Virus record (IMG/VR): IMGVR_UViG_3300049997_000008
Coordinates: 1-22,609 of that record
From: a virus
DNA length: 22,609 bases
Reading direction: 5' to 3' (one strand)
Numbering within the stretch: position 1 is the stretch's first letter; each line of letters opens with the position of its first letter. Under the pieces are notes generated by a model. The model saw nothing but the letters and a program-made list of their open reading frames with translations. It did no database searches and was not told where the DNA came from. This document shows positions 1 through 6,423 of the stretch, in pieces. The translations under genes and the position numbers were made by a program.

Positions 1-269
1 GCAACCCGCTCGGCCTGCGGATCCGCGCCGAGGGCGGCTCGAGCGAGTTCCTTACGCGCGGCCGCGCGAGCCTGGGCTGGGGTCACTCGGTCGCAATCAC
101 CCAGAAGATACCGGCGCTTCCGCCCGTTCTGCCAGTAGACCACGCACCAGCTCCGATGGCCCGCCGTCGTGACCCGCACGTACAGGCCCCTACAGGCCTC
201 GTCGGCGAAGTCCCGGCGGTGATCGGTCGGGAGGGAGGCGATTGTCTCAGCGTCGAGGCGGTAGCGCAT
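1..269 (-). CDS. int: Tyrosine integrase, N-terminal part (runs off left edge)
   Basis: The minus-strand frame is open from an ATG at 269-267 to the window edge, giving 89 complete codons. The protein fits the arm-type DNA-binding domain (DUF4102-like) at the front of many phage and island tyrosine recombinases. It has a GLYVRVT strand, then SWCVVYW, then NGRKRRYLLGDC, then a helix starting VTPAQARAAARKEL and ending near GADPQ, which is the usual order in this family. The catalytic R-H-R-Y domain would lie beyond the left edge and cannot be checked. An in-frame stop lies upstream of the ATG, and AGAAGG sits 9 bases before it, which supports this start. The tRNA-derived att core lies about 240 bp upstream, the classic int-attP arrangement. 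The gene is transcribed away from attP. No convincing promoter for it was found in 270-372. Confidence 0.85.
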   Translation of the reverse strand, partial: MRYRLDAETIASLPTDHRRDFADEACRGLYVRVTTAGHRSWCVVYWQNGRKRRYLLGDCDRVTPAQARAAARKELARAALGADPQAERV

Positions 270-372
270 CGGAGCGGGCCTTCTGGGCGATCCCGCTGGC
301 CCCGCTTCTGGCCCCGGATCGCGACGTCACATCCTACCACGGGGGCCAGTCTCGGGCCTAGTGCGATTCTTG

Positions 373-401
373 TTGACAACGGTGGGGAGGGTGCCTATAT
401 T
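373..401 (+). promoter_or_regulatory. Near-consensus sigma70 promoter for the metalloprotease gene
   Basis: TTGACA (373-378) and TATATT (396-401) are separated by exactly 17 bases. This is a perfect -35 box and a one-mismatch -10 box, followed at 408-415 by GAGGGAGG, five bases before the ATG at 421. The -35 box sits in a small odd palindrome GTTG-A-CAAC (372-380) that might be an operator half, but this is weak. The rest of the 270-420 gap holds no gene. In a lysogen this promoter would be on the int side of the core and would read through the core into host DNA. Confidence 0.75.
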
Positions 402-420
402 AGTAGTGAGGGAGGCGGTT

Positions 421-1080
421 ATGCACTTGAATCTGAGCGGTTTCGCGGTAGCAGGGACGGCACTTGCGCTCGCGGCCGGGATGACGGCAAGTGCACAAGA
501 AGGCTCTTTCAAGGTGAGGATCGAGGGTTCGAATCCCTCCAGGGTCGCCAACACAGTCAACAACTTACAGCCTGGCCCCGCAACTGAGCCGGCCGCATCG
601 CAGGCCGGGGCCATCGCAGGGTCCATTTCCAGGCAGTCCCTGACGGTCTGCATCGCCGACCCGACTGGAATGCTCAAGACTGGCGAACTTGCTCAGATTG
701 AAGCCCTTGCGGCTGCTGCGATAGCGAAAGATGGACGAACCTCCATCTCGCAGTGGCGCGACGTCGAGCTGACACCGGACGGTCTCGCCGGCTGCGAGCA
801 CGTCGTCGTGTTCGTCCCCCGCTACCGGATCGATTGGGAAGGCCTCAACAACGTGGTGACGCCGGCAGCCCTGGAATGCCTCAGCGCGTACGGCGCGAGC
901 TACCAGAGCAACGCGGCGATCTACCCACGCTGCATCCGCCAGGATTCGGGCGGGCGCGCGTACACGCGCTGGCTCGGCCGCGTGATCGCGCACGAGTTGC
1001 TCCACCAGGTGGGCATCCACGACAACGACGGCTCCGCCCTCATGAAGGGTCACCCGTCCCGCGACGACATGGCGCAGTGA
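421..1080 (+). CDS. Exported metzincin-type zinc metalloprotease, gene contains attP
   Basis: The 219-residue protein begins with a signal peptide: a hydrophobic stretch at about 8-20 and an A-S-A cleavage site at 23-25. The C-terminal part has the metzincin zinc motif HELLHQVGIH at 191-200 (ligands H191, H195, H200; catalytic E192), followed by a likely Met-turn at M208 in SALMKG. Four cysteines (77, 125, 153, 171) lie in the exported part and could form disulfides. Start 421 is chosen because a promoter (373-401) and a strong GGAGG ribosome site stand directly before it; an in-frame GTG at 361 lies upstream of the promoter. The stop is 4 bases from the convergent fibre gene. Residues 29-44, just after the signal peptide, are encoded by the tRNA-derived att core, so integration would split the gene. 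Substrate is unknown; host envelope or extracellular proteins are guesses. Confidence 0.8.
   Translation: MHLNLSGFAVAGTALALAAGMTASAQEGSFKVRIEGSNPSRVANTVNNLQPGPATEPAASQAGAIAGSISRQSLTVCIADPTGMLKTGELAQIEALAAAAIAKDGRTSISQWRDVELTPDGLAGCEHVVVFVPRYRIDWEGLNNVVTPAALECLSAYGASYQSNAAIYPRCIRQDSGGRAYTRWLGRVIAHELLHQVGIHDNDGSALMKGHPSRDDMAQ
423..494. repeat. Three copies of GCACTTG beside the att core, possible integrase arm sites
   Basis: GCACTTG occurs at 423-429 and 460-466 on the plus strand and in reverse at 488-494 (CAAGTGC). All lie within 85 bases to the left of the att core and inside the signal-peptide coding region. The last two also share GACGGCA and form an inverted pair. Tyrosine integrases with an arm-binding N-terminal domain bind short repeats in the P and P' arms, so these are candidates. 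I found no exact copy on the right side of the core, so the assignment is tentative. Confidence 0.3.
506..550 (+). other. attP: attP core: 3' half of a tRNA gene, probably tRNA-Glu(UUC)
   Basis: The stretch has exact tRNA geometry from the anticodon loop to the 3' end. Anticodon loop CTTTCAA is at 506-512 (anticodon TTC at 508-510), the stem 3' strand GGTGA at 513-517 and a five-base variable loop at 518-522. The T arm GAGGG-TTCGAAT-CCCTC (523-539) is fully paired. The acceptor strand CAGGGTC is at 540-546, discriminator G at 547 and CCA at 548-550. The 5' half is absent: 501-505 does not pair with the anticodon stem. Anticodon TTC and discriminator G suggest glutamate. A tRNA 3' half next to an integrase gene is the standard form of a tRNA-targeting att site. 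Phage genes flank both sides, so it is attP rather than attL or attR. The exact left limit of the core is unknown. Confidence 0.85.
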
Positions 1081-1084
1081 GCGG

Positions 1085-2029
1085 CTACGCGACTCGCTCG
1101 ACGACCATTCCCCGCTGCGTGAATAGGCCGCTGGTGGCGTTCTGCCCGGTCGTCTTGATCACGACTGCCCCGCTCCAGGTGACTGCGCCCGTGACGTATG
1201 TGGGCACGGACGTAGCGGAATTGAGGATGCGTACCCCGGCGATCATCGCTGTCGCCTCTCCGGTACGAATGATCACCGCCTCGACATACCACTGGGACGC
1301 GCTAGCACCCGCCACCAAATTCAGGTAGAGCCCGCCAGCGTACACCTTGATCGTCTTGTTGTTGGTGTTGGCGTCGGTGTCGCCCCACGCGCGGACGATC
1401 AGACAGTCCCCGATGTTGAGGGCTCCGGCCGCCAGCGTGAACTGGTGCAGGTCGGTCTCTCCAGTTCCGCTCGTCGCCGCGTTGGAATAGGCGCTCCCGA
1501 CCAGGCGGGAGACATGCGTCAGCGACGCCCCGGAGACTGCCGGCAACGTGGCTGGAAAGCGTGCGTCGGCCACAGTGCCAGTAAGGCTCGCCGCCGGAAC
1601 CGATGTCAAGGAATCAGACGGGACGCTTCCTGTGAGATTTGCCGCGGGAAGAGATGTCAGGGCGGCGCCCGAAACTGCAGGCAAAGGGTCCGGCACTGCG
1701 CTGCCAGGGATGACGCCGGTGAGGTTCGCTGCGTCGAGGTTGGTTAGGTTCTCGCCCGACACTGCTGGCAGGACCGCAGGAAAGCGCGCGGACGGGACAG
1801 TTCCGGAGTCGAGGTTGCTGGCGTCGTGATACAGGCTGCCTTCCTCCCCGTCGAGCAGGTCAGCATCGAGGTGTGCGACCTTGGCGCTACCGACCTCGAC
1901 CTCGAAGGGCGGGTCAGGAGCGCGCTCGAAGGTCTTCTGCCCGCCGATCGCCTGGTAGTCCTCGGCGGTGACGAGAGTCTTCCCGTCGAGCTGGAGCGCG
2001 GAGTTTGTGACCTGGATGGGATCGGCCAT
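1085..2029 (-). CDS. Tail fibre protein with LPAVSG/ANLTG repeats
   Basis: This 314-residue protein is the last gene of the late operon. Residues about 50-75 contain a fibre motif seen in many phage tail fibres (HLDADLLDG followed by YHD). Residues 80-175 hold an irregular repeat: LPAVSG at 87, 116 and 162, and A(N/S)LTG at 101, 130 and 147, likely forming a trimeric beta-structured shaft. The last 135 residues are rich in beta-strand-like segments (TIKVYAGGLYLNL, WYVEAVIIRTG) and look like a globular tip for receptor binding. No signal peptide is visible, unlike the two genes transcribed before it. The start is an ATG at 2029 with GGAAGGA seven bases upstream, 3 bases after the previous stop. 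It converges with the metalloprotease gene, and no hairpin terminator is evident between them. Receptor is unknown. Confidence 0.7.
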   Translation of the reverse strand: MADPIQVTNSALQLDGKTLVTAEDYQAIGGQKTFERAPDPPFEVEVGSAKVAHLDADLLDGEEGSLYHDASNLDSGTVPSARFPAVLPAVSGENLTNLDAANLTGVIPGSAVPDPLPAVSGAALTSLPAANLTGSVPSDSLTSVPAASLTGTVADARFPATLPAVSGASLTHVSRLVGSAYSNAATSGTGETDLHQFTLAAGALNIGDCLIVRAWGDTDANTNNKTIKVYAGGLYLNLVAGASASQWYVEAVIIRTGEATAMIAGVRILNSATSVPTYVTGAVTWSGAVVIKTTGQNATSGLFTQRGMVVERVA

Positions 2030-2032
2030 GGT

Positions 2033-2728
2033 TCAGTCCTTCCGACACGCGATGATCGTGATATAGGCGGGCAGGTTGCTCTCGCTGACCAGCGCATACG
2101 AGCCATAGCTGTGCCCGTGCGAGGCCCCGCTAAGGCTCCCCGTTCCGTGCGTGTGAGCGTCTCCGGCCAAGCTCCCGACGTCGTGACTGTGGCTCGGGTT
2201 TGAGCTGTTCACCGCTATTCTCTCCAAAGGCTGCTCATCAAAAGAGCCGGCAGCCCCGCGCCGTGTGGACGTGATGTCGTGGGTGTGGGCGATGCTCATC
2301 ACGCCCGTGCTTCCTGTGATCGACACCGCGGCGCTACCAACGCTCCCGGTCATGCTGAGGCTCTGCGCCGACAGCACGCCGCTCACGCTGTGCGAGTGCG
2401 TATCGAGTCCGCCGGTGCCGCCGTAAGCGGCCGAGCCGCGGAAGGCGCGATCGTCTGCTGCGGAAACGCGCGTCCATCCGGCCGGGCAGGCGACCGTCGA
2501 GAGCACGATCATCCCGGGAACGATCCCCTCCGCCGAGGGCGCGACCGACCAGGAGAGGTTTCCGCTGCCGTCGTTGGTGAGAATCCGATCGGCGTCGCCC
2601 TGGGTGGCCGGGAACGCGTACCGCACGCCGTTGATGTAATACACGACATCCGCGGCACACACCAGCCCACAGAAGAGCGTCAGCGCGAGCAGAAGAAACG
2701 GGCGCGCCAGCCTCAGTTTTTCGCACAT
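2033..2728 (-). CDS. Exported tail-collar-like HxH fibre-tip protein, paralog 2
   Basis: The 231-residue protein is a clear paralog of the product of 2713-3399. It starts with a signal-peptide-like N-terminus: basic K/R residues, a hydrophobic run at 11-22 and possible cleavage after VCA (23-25). It continues with YYINGVRYAFP, TNDGSGNLSW and the collar-like segment CPAGWTR (81-87), then FRGSAAYGGTGG. Five HxH motifs follow at 111, 148, 180, 192 and 204, and it ends SNLPAYITIIAC. Spaced HxH motifs in trimeric phage fibre tips, as in T4 gp37, coordinate a line of metal ions. Cysteines at 81 and 228 match those of the paralog and could pair after export. The ATG at 2728 overlaps the upstream gene by 16 bases and has no good ribosome site, so translation is probably coupled. 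A signal peptide is unexpected for a virion protein. Confidence 0.7.
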   Translation of the reverse strand: MCEKLRLARPFLLLALTLFCGLVCAADVVYYINGVRYAFPATQGDADRILTNDGSGNLSWSVAPSAEGIVPGMIVLSTVACPAGWTRVSAADDRAFRGSAAYGGTGGLDTHSHSVSGVLSAQSLSMTGSVGSAAVSITGSTGVMSIAHTHDITSTRRGAAGSFDEQPLERIAVNSSNPSHSHDVGSLAGDAHTHGTGSLSGASHGHSYGSYALVSESNLPAYITIIACRKD

Positions 2729-3399
2729 AGGATGACCGCATAGTAGGCGGGAAGGTTGGAGACAGTGGCGGGCGACAGGCTCCCCGCCGCGTGGCTGTGG
2801 CTGGATGCTCCGAGCGTGCCTGACGAGTGGCTGTGACTGCCTCCGGCGAGGCTTCCTGATGTGTGGGCATGGGCGGGGTCTGTGCTGTCGGCGGACGCCG
2901 ACTGGATGACCTCGTAGCCACCGGCCCCAACATATGTCGTCGTCGTCGTGAGACTGTGAGTATGGCTGATGCTCGTGCTGCCCGTGGCCCCGCTGATCGA
3001 CACACTCGAGGTGTCCGTGTCCCCGCTGATCGAGACGCTCTGCGATCCCGAGGTTCCGCTCATCGTGTGCGTGTGCGTGTCGGCCCCCCCAGTCGCTCCT
3101 GCAGAACTCGCCCCACGGAGCACGCGGTTGTCTGCGGCAGAAAGGCGAGTCCAGCCGGTAGGACAGCCTGTCGTCGACATGATCACAGCTCCGGACCAGA
3201 GCCCCTCCGAAGTGGGCACGGCCGCCCATGACAGGTTCCCGGATCCGTCGTTGGTCAGGACGTTGCCGGCGGATCCCTGGGCGGCCGGGAAGATGTAGCC
3301 AACCTCGTTGAAGTAGTACTTCCGGCTTTGCCCCCACACGGCCGCAGCGAGCACCAGCAGAAATCCGGCCATCAGAAAGAGACCAGTGCGTCGTTTCAT
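2713..3399 (-). CDS. Exported tail-collar-like HxH fibre-tip protein, paralog 1
   Basis: The 228-residue protein has a textbook-looking signal peptide: basic MKRR, a hydrophobic core at about 6-22 and possible cleavage near VWG-Q (21-24). It then carries KYYFNEVGYIFP, TNDGSGNLSW, CPTGWTR (79-85) and LRGASSAGATGG. Ser/Thr/Gly-rich stretches follow with five HxH motifs at 109, 146, 177, 189 and 201, and the end is SNLPAYYAVILC. The CPxGWTR...GG..THTH arrangement is common in phage tail-tip proteins. Cysteines at 79 and 225 are shared with the paralog. The ATG at 3399 is preceded by AGGAGG with five-base spacing, one of the strongest ribosome sites in the window. Position at the end of the tail genes supports a fibre or adhesin role. 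Whether it is assembled on the virion or secreted free cannot be told from sequence. Confidence 0.72.
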   Translation of the reverse strand: MKRRTGLFLMAGFLLVLAAAVWGQSRKYYFNEVGYIFPAAQGSAGNVLTNDGSGNLSWAAVPTSEGLWSGAVIMSTTGCPTGWTRLSAADNRVLRGASSAGATGGADTHTHTMSGTSGSQSVSISGDTDTSSVSISGATGSTSISHTHSLTTTTTYVGAGGYEVIQSASADSTDPAHAHTSGSLAGGSHSHSSGTLGASSHSHAAGSLSPATVSNLPAYYAVILCAKN

Positions 3400-3408
3400 G
3401 CGCTCCTC

Positions 3409-3840
3409 CTACTGTGTGACCAAAGCTGCGCCGTAGACCACGGCATTCTGCGGGGCGGCGCTGATCTTGACCTGCAGCTTGTAGTCGCCCGCGGCGAGCT
3501 CGAGCTCGGCACCGACCTGCAGCGTCGGACTCGTCTCCGTGAACGTGTCCTCCGAGCCGGCGACCGCCGCGGCAGCACCAATGTCCCAGAGCTGAAGGCT
3601 GCCCGTGCCTCCGCTGACGAATCCCATCGCGTGAACCTTCACCGTGGCGGCCTCAACGAGCCGCACGACAATGGCCCCCGGAGCGTCGATGTAGGTCACG
3701 CTCGTCACACCGACGTCCGGGATCCCCCCCAGCGGCCGCGTGCGCTCCTTCGCCAGCTTGTACTGCGTCTCGAATGTGGCAGCCCGGCCGGAGCTGAAGG
3801 TGTCACCAAATATCAGGGCCAGGGGCGTGTATTTCGGCAT
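3409..3840 (-). CDS. Hypothetical tail-region protein, beta-rich
   Basis: I do not recognise this 143-residue protein. It looks like an all-beta virion component: alternating hydrophobic strands such as SVTYIDAPGAIVVRLVE and ELELAAGDYKLQVKIS, no signal peptide, no cysteines and no catalytic motif. The ATG overlaps the previous stop by one base (TGATG), and the next gene's start lies 9 bases beyond its stop. It sits between the coiled-coil protein and the fibre-tip paralogs. A small tail-tip or fibre-attachment protein is the simplest guess from position. The frame is clearly real because it fits the tight stop-start chain of the operon. Confidence 0.6.
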   Translation of the reverse strand: MPKYTPLALIFGDTFSSGRAATFETQYKLAKERTRPLGGIPDVGVTSVTYIDAPGAIVVRLVEAATVKVHAMGFVSGGTGSLQLWDIGAAAAVAGSEDTFTETSPTLQVGAELELAAGDYKLQVKISAAPQNAVVYGAALVTQ

Positions 3841-4385
3841 CAGCGCACCTCCAAGGCAAAGCGCAACAGGGCGAGCTCGCCCAGGAGATCAAGAAGGCGC
3901 TGATCGCCAGCCAAACGCTCCGGTAGACCCACGTCCATGTAGGCCCGCTCTGTGGGCGCGAGCTGTGCCTCGAGCTTGCGCATGCGTGCCTCGAGGGCCG
4001 CATCCTTCCCCGCGGCAATGCCGGACAGCCAAGCGAGGCGGCGGCGCTGGAACGCCACCTGTCGATCGATAGCCTCCCGCTTCTGCTGAGCGGCCTTGAC
4101 GCGGGACGCGCTCGCGGAGGTCTCGGACTTCTGGACCTTTCCGTCGACGAGATCCCGCAGTGGTGGCGGGATTGGCTTGGCGAGTTCCTTGCCTGTCGCG
4201 TCGAGCTGCTCGATGTCCTGCGTGATCTGTTTCGCCTTCAGCGCGCACAGCTCGGCACGCTTCGAACGAGGCTCGGCGGGCGCGGGCTTGGCAGAGACGA
4301 CGGTGCCGTGTCGCCATGGCACCCGCACTATGCCGGTCGGCTGATCGTTCATGCGGCGATCATCCACGACAGGGGTGGTCCGCAT
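3840..4385 (-). CDS. Hypothetical coiled-coil tail protein
   Basis: This 181-residue protein is not recognised by family. Residues about 45-180 are strongly helical and charged, with heptad-like segments (QITQDIEQLDATGKELAK, RVKAAQQKREAIDRQVAF, RMRKLEAQLAPTERAYM), suggesting a coiled coil broken by a proline-rich turn (PIPPPL). The N-terminal 40 residues look flexible. The start at 4385 is chosen because its ATG shares one base with the preceding stop (TGATG); an in-frame start further upstream at 4412 would overlap that gene more deeply. It lies between the putative tail-tip protein and a beta-rich tail protein. Possible roles are a fibre connector or tail-fibre assembly chaperone; neither can be supported further. 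Confidence 0.58.
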   Translation of the reverse strand: MRTTPVVDDRRMNDQPTGIVRVPWRHGTVVSAKPAPAEPRSKRAELCALKAKQITQDIEQLDATGKELAKPIPPPLRDLVDGKVQKSETSASASRVKAAQQKREAIDRQVAFQRRRLAWLSGIAAGKDAALEARMRKLEAQLAPTERAYMDVGLPERLAGDQRLLDLLGELALLRFALEVR

Positions 4386-4846
4386 CAGGCCGCCCCGAAG
4401 CTGAGGGTCCATGTGTAGATCACCAGAACTGCATCCGTCTTCGCGACCTCTTCCGTAACCACGCGGGCGTACATCGTGCCGCCCGACGCAGCGGTGAAAA
4501 GCCCCGCCTCACGGAAGATCAGGCCGTTCCCGGACTGGCTCCCGACCACGAACTTGACCAGCATGCCGGCGGTCTGTTTGGTCCGCTGGCTGATCAGATC
4601 GCGGAACACTTCGGCGCCCAAGGCGACGTCGCCCGCCGCTGGCGCCGTCACGGCGGTGCCAACTGCGCCATGGGTCAGGGTCCCGACGTCGCCGTAGACC
4701 AGATCGCGAAGAAGGTCGAGGCCCGCGTCGACCACGAGGTTGTGGCGCCAGGCACGGGACAGCACCCGGCCCGTGCGAGCGTCGGCCGTCTCGACGCAGA
4801 CGTTCACGCGGGCCCGGATCGTTGCCTTCATGTTCCGAGCTTTCAT
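4385..4846 (-). CDS. Small tail-tip or fibre-base protein
   Basis: The 153-residue product has a beta-strand N-terminus (RARVNVCVETADARTG), then HNLVVDAGLDLLRDLV at about 35-50. Near the C-terminus is LIFREAGLFTAASGG, a pattern like the EiGLF segments often seen in phage fibre and tail-tip proteins. The ATG at 4846 overlaps the tail hub stop in an ATGA; a second in-frame ATG five codons on is also possible. The position directly after the hub gene suggests a role at the tail tip, perhaps anchoring fibres. No signal peptide or catalytic motif is visible. The family assignment is by resemblance only. Confidence 0.58.
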   Translation of the reverse strand: MKARNMKATIRARVNVCVETADARTGRVLSRAWRHNLVVDAGLDLLRDLVYGDVGTLTHGAVGTAVTAPAAGDVALGAEVFRDLISQRTKQTAGMLVKFVVGSQSGNGLIFREAGLFTAASGGTMYARVVTEEVAKTDAVLVIYTWTLSFGAA

Positions 4847-6420
4847 GCGCCGATTTCTCCTGTCCCGATCGCCATGATCCCGATTCTGTTCTCGGGGCCC
4901 ATGGTGTCGACGTCGATCGCGTCCGAGCACTCCACCGTCTCCGTCGCTGCGCGGGTGAGCACGAGGATCTCGCCCTCACGCCCGACCACCAGCGCGCGGC
5001 CGCCCTGCAGCAGCCGGCGGAAGTAGTCCTGCCAGCCCCCGAATGGGTCGCCGGACATCGCCTGGACCGTGTACCAGACCTCTCCCGTCTCGTCGACGAA
5101 CTCCGCGTCGACGGAATCGATCAGCATCTCCTCGCCGCGGATCTGGTGGCGCGGCAGGTCGACCGTCACGATCTGCCCGGGGGTGAAGATTCCGGCGCGG
5201 GAGCGGCCGTTCACGACGGTCCCGATGTGCCCGTAGCGTGCGATCAGCGCGACGGCCGTCTCGAGCGCGGATGCGGCCGAGTTGATCTGGGGCCGGCTCT
5301 CGACGGCCGTGTAGATGCCCGAGCCGCCCTCGATCGCCCGGCGAGCCGCGATCTCGCCCAGGTCCTGATACTGGGTCTTGACCGGGAAGGTGCCCTGGTA
5401 GGTCACCCGGACGCGATCGCCGGTCGTCGGATCGGCGGGTGTGGTCGGGGCGATGAGCACGACGCCGGCGTCCGCCTGTGACACCTGCGCCTGGCCGGCG
5501 TTCCAAAACCAATCGGTGCCGACGTCAACGCCCAGGATCCCGACCGTCTTCTCGACCCACGCGCCGCCGGCGCGGCTCTCCTCGATCGTCGGCTCGGAGC
5601 CCAGCGGGAAGGACGTCGGGAACACGCGCCGCAGGCCATCGCCGACGAGCGTCTCTGTGCGCGGATCTGTCAGGTCCGTGCCCGCGCGGACGATCTGCGT
5701 GTTCCGGTACTTCTGGCGATCACGCCGGACGCGGATCGTCCCGGCCAGCATCGTGTCGCCATCGAACGGCAACTCGGAGACCTCCGACGCGCGAGGACGG
5801 AAGGAGAGGCCCTTGTACTGGTCGATCCTCCAGGAGTACCCGGTGAGTTCGGCCAGGTCGTTGAAGGCCTCGGTGACCGAGACGTCGGCGAAGACGGCCT
5901 TCTCGATGACTGGGCCGTCCGCCACCTCTTGCGTCGTGATCCGCTCGCCCGAGAGGTCGAGTTTCACGATGTCGCGGACGATGTCGTCGACGCTCATCTG
6001 CTCGTAGATCCGGGTGACCGTGCGGCGGTCACAGATGGAGGAGAAGTCGACGGCCGAACAGTCGAAGAACAGCTGCGCCTCTCGCGTCACGCCGTCTTCC
6101 TCCGACTCCGTGCCGCATTCCTCGTACTCCTGCGGCTCCTGGAGGACGCCACCAAAGAGCCGCTGCGCGCCCGTCAGGATCTCGACGCCGTCGGCGGTGA
6201 GGATCTGCGCGGCGTCAGCGTCCGAGGTGAACATCTGGGCCGGGTCGTCCCGGACGACGAGCAGCTCCTGGCCGTCGATCGGGCGGAAGCCGCCGAACGC
6301 GTCGGTGAACGTGATGCTCAGTGTCCCGCGGCCGTTGACCTGGTCGTTCCAGCGCAGTGAGGAGCCGGCGAAGCGCTTGGCGCTGACGTTCACTCCGCCG
6401 ACGAGGATCTCGATCGCCAC
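4843..6420 (-). CDS. Tail hub (baseplate hub-like) protein
   Basis: At 525 residues and directly after the tape measure, this is probably the distal tail hub that closes the tube and carries the tip. The N-terminal 100 residues are strand-rich (AIEILVGGVNVSAKR, GTLSITFTDAFGGFRP) with an early insertion-like stretch. The middle has segments typical of siphophage hub proteins: YEQMSVDDIVRDIV, then ITTQEVADGPVIEKAVFADV and LAELTGYSWRIDQYKGLSF. The C-terminal half includes FTPGQIVTVDLP and EMLIDSVDAEFV, again hub-like. It starts at a GTG (6420), three bases after the tape-measure stop, and its stop overlaps the next gene's ATG. No lysozyme or peptidase motif was noticed. Alternative names for such proteins are gp44-like or Tal N-terminal domain. 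Confidence 0.72.
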   Translation of the reverse strand: MAIEILVGGVNVSAKRFAGSSLRWNDQVNGRGTLSITFTDAFGGFRPIDGQELLVVRDDPAQMFTSDADAAQILTADGVEILTGAQRLFGGVLQEPQEYEECGTESEEDGVTREAQLFFDCSAVDFSSICDRRTVTRIYEQMSVDDIVRDIVKLDLSGERITTQEVADGPVIEKAVFADVSVTEAFNDLAELTGYSWRIDQYKGLSFRPRASEVSELPFDGDTMLAGTIRVRRDRQKYRNTQIVRAGTDLTDPRTETLVGDGLRRVFPTSFPLGSEPTIEESRAGGAWVEKTVGILGVDVGTDWFWNAGQAQVSQADAGVVLIAPTTPADPTTGDRVRVTYQGTFPVKTQYQDLGEIAARRAIEGGSGIYTAVESRPQINSAASALETAVALIARYGHIGTVVNGRSRAGIFTPGQIVTVDLPRHQIRGEEMLIDSVDAEFVDETGEVWYTVQAMSGDPFGGWQDYFRRLLQGGRALVVGREGEILVLTRAATETVECSDAIDVDTMGPENRIGIMAIGTGEIGA

Positions 6421-6423
6421 GGG

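Noticed and set aside
361-420. Extended GTG start for the metalloprotease gene
   Set aside because: It would begin upstream of the -35 box and put the signal peptide inside the protein; the ATG at 421 has GGAGG at ideal spacing.
480-550. A complete functional tRNA gene
   Set aside because: Only the 3' half is present; the upstream bases encode the signal peptide and cannot form acceptor, D or anticodon stems with it.
1060-1100. Possible bidirectional terminator between the convergent protease and fibre genes
   Set aside because: Only a weak five-base stem (GAGCG/CGCTC) with a long loop and no T-run was found.
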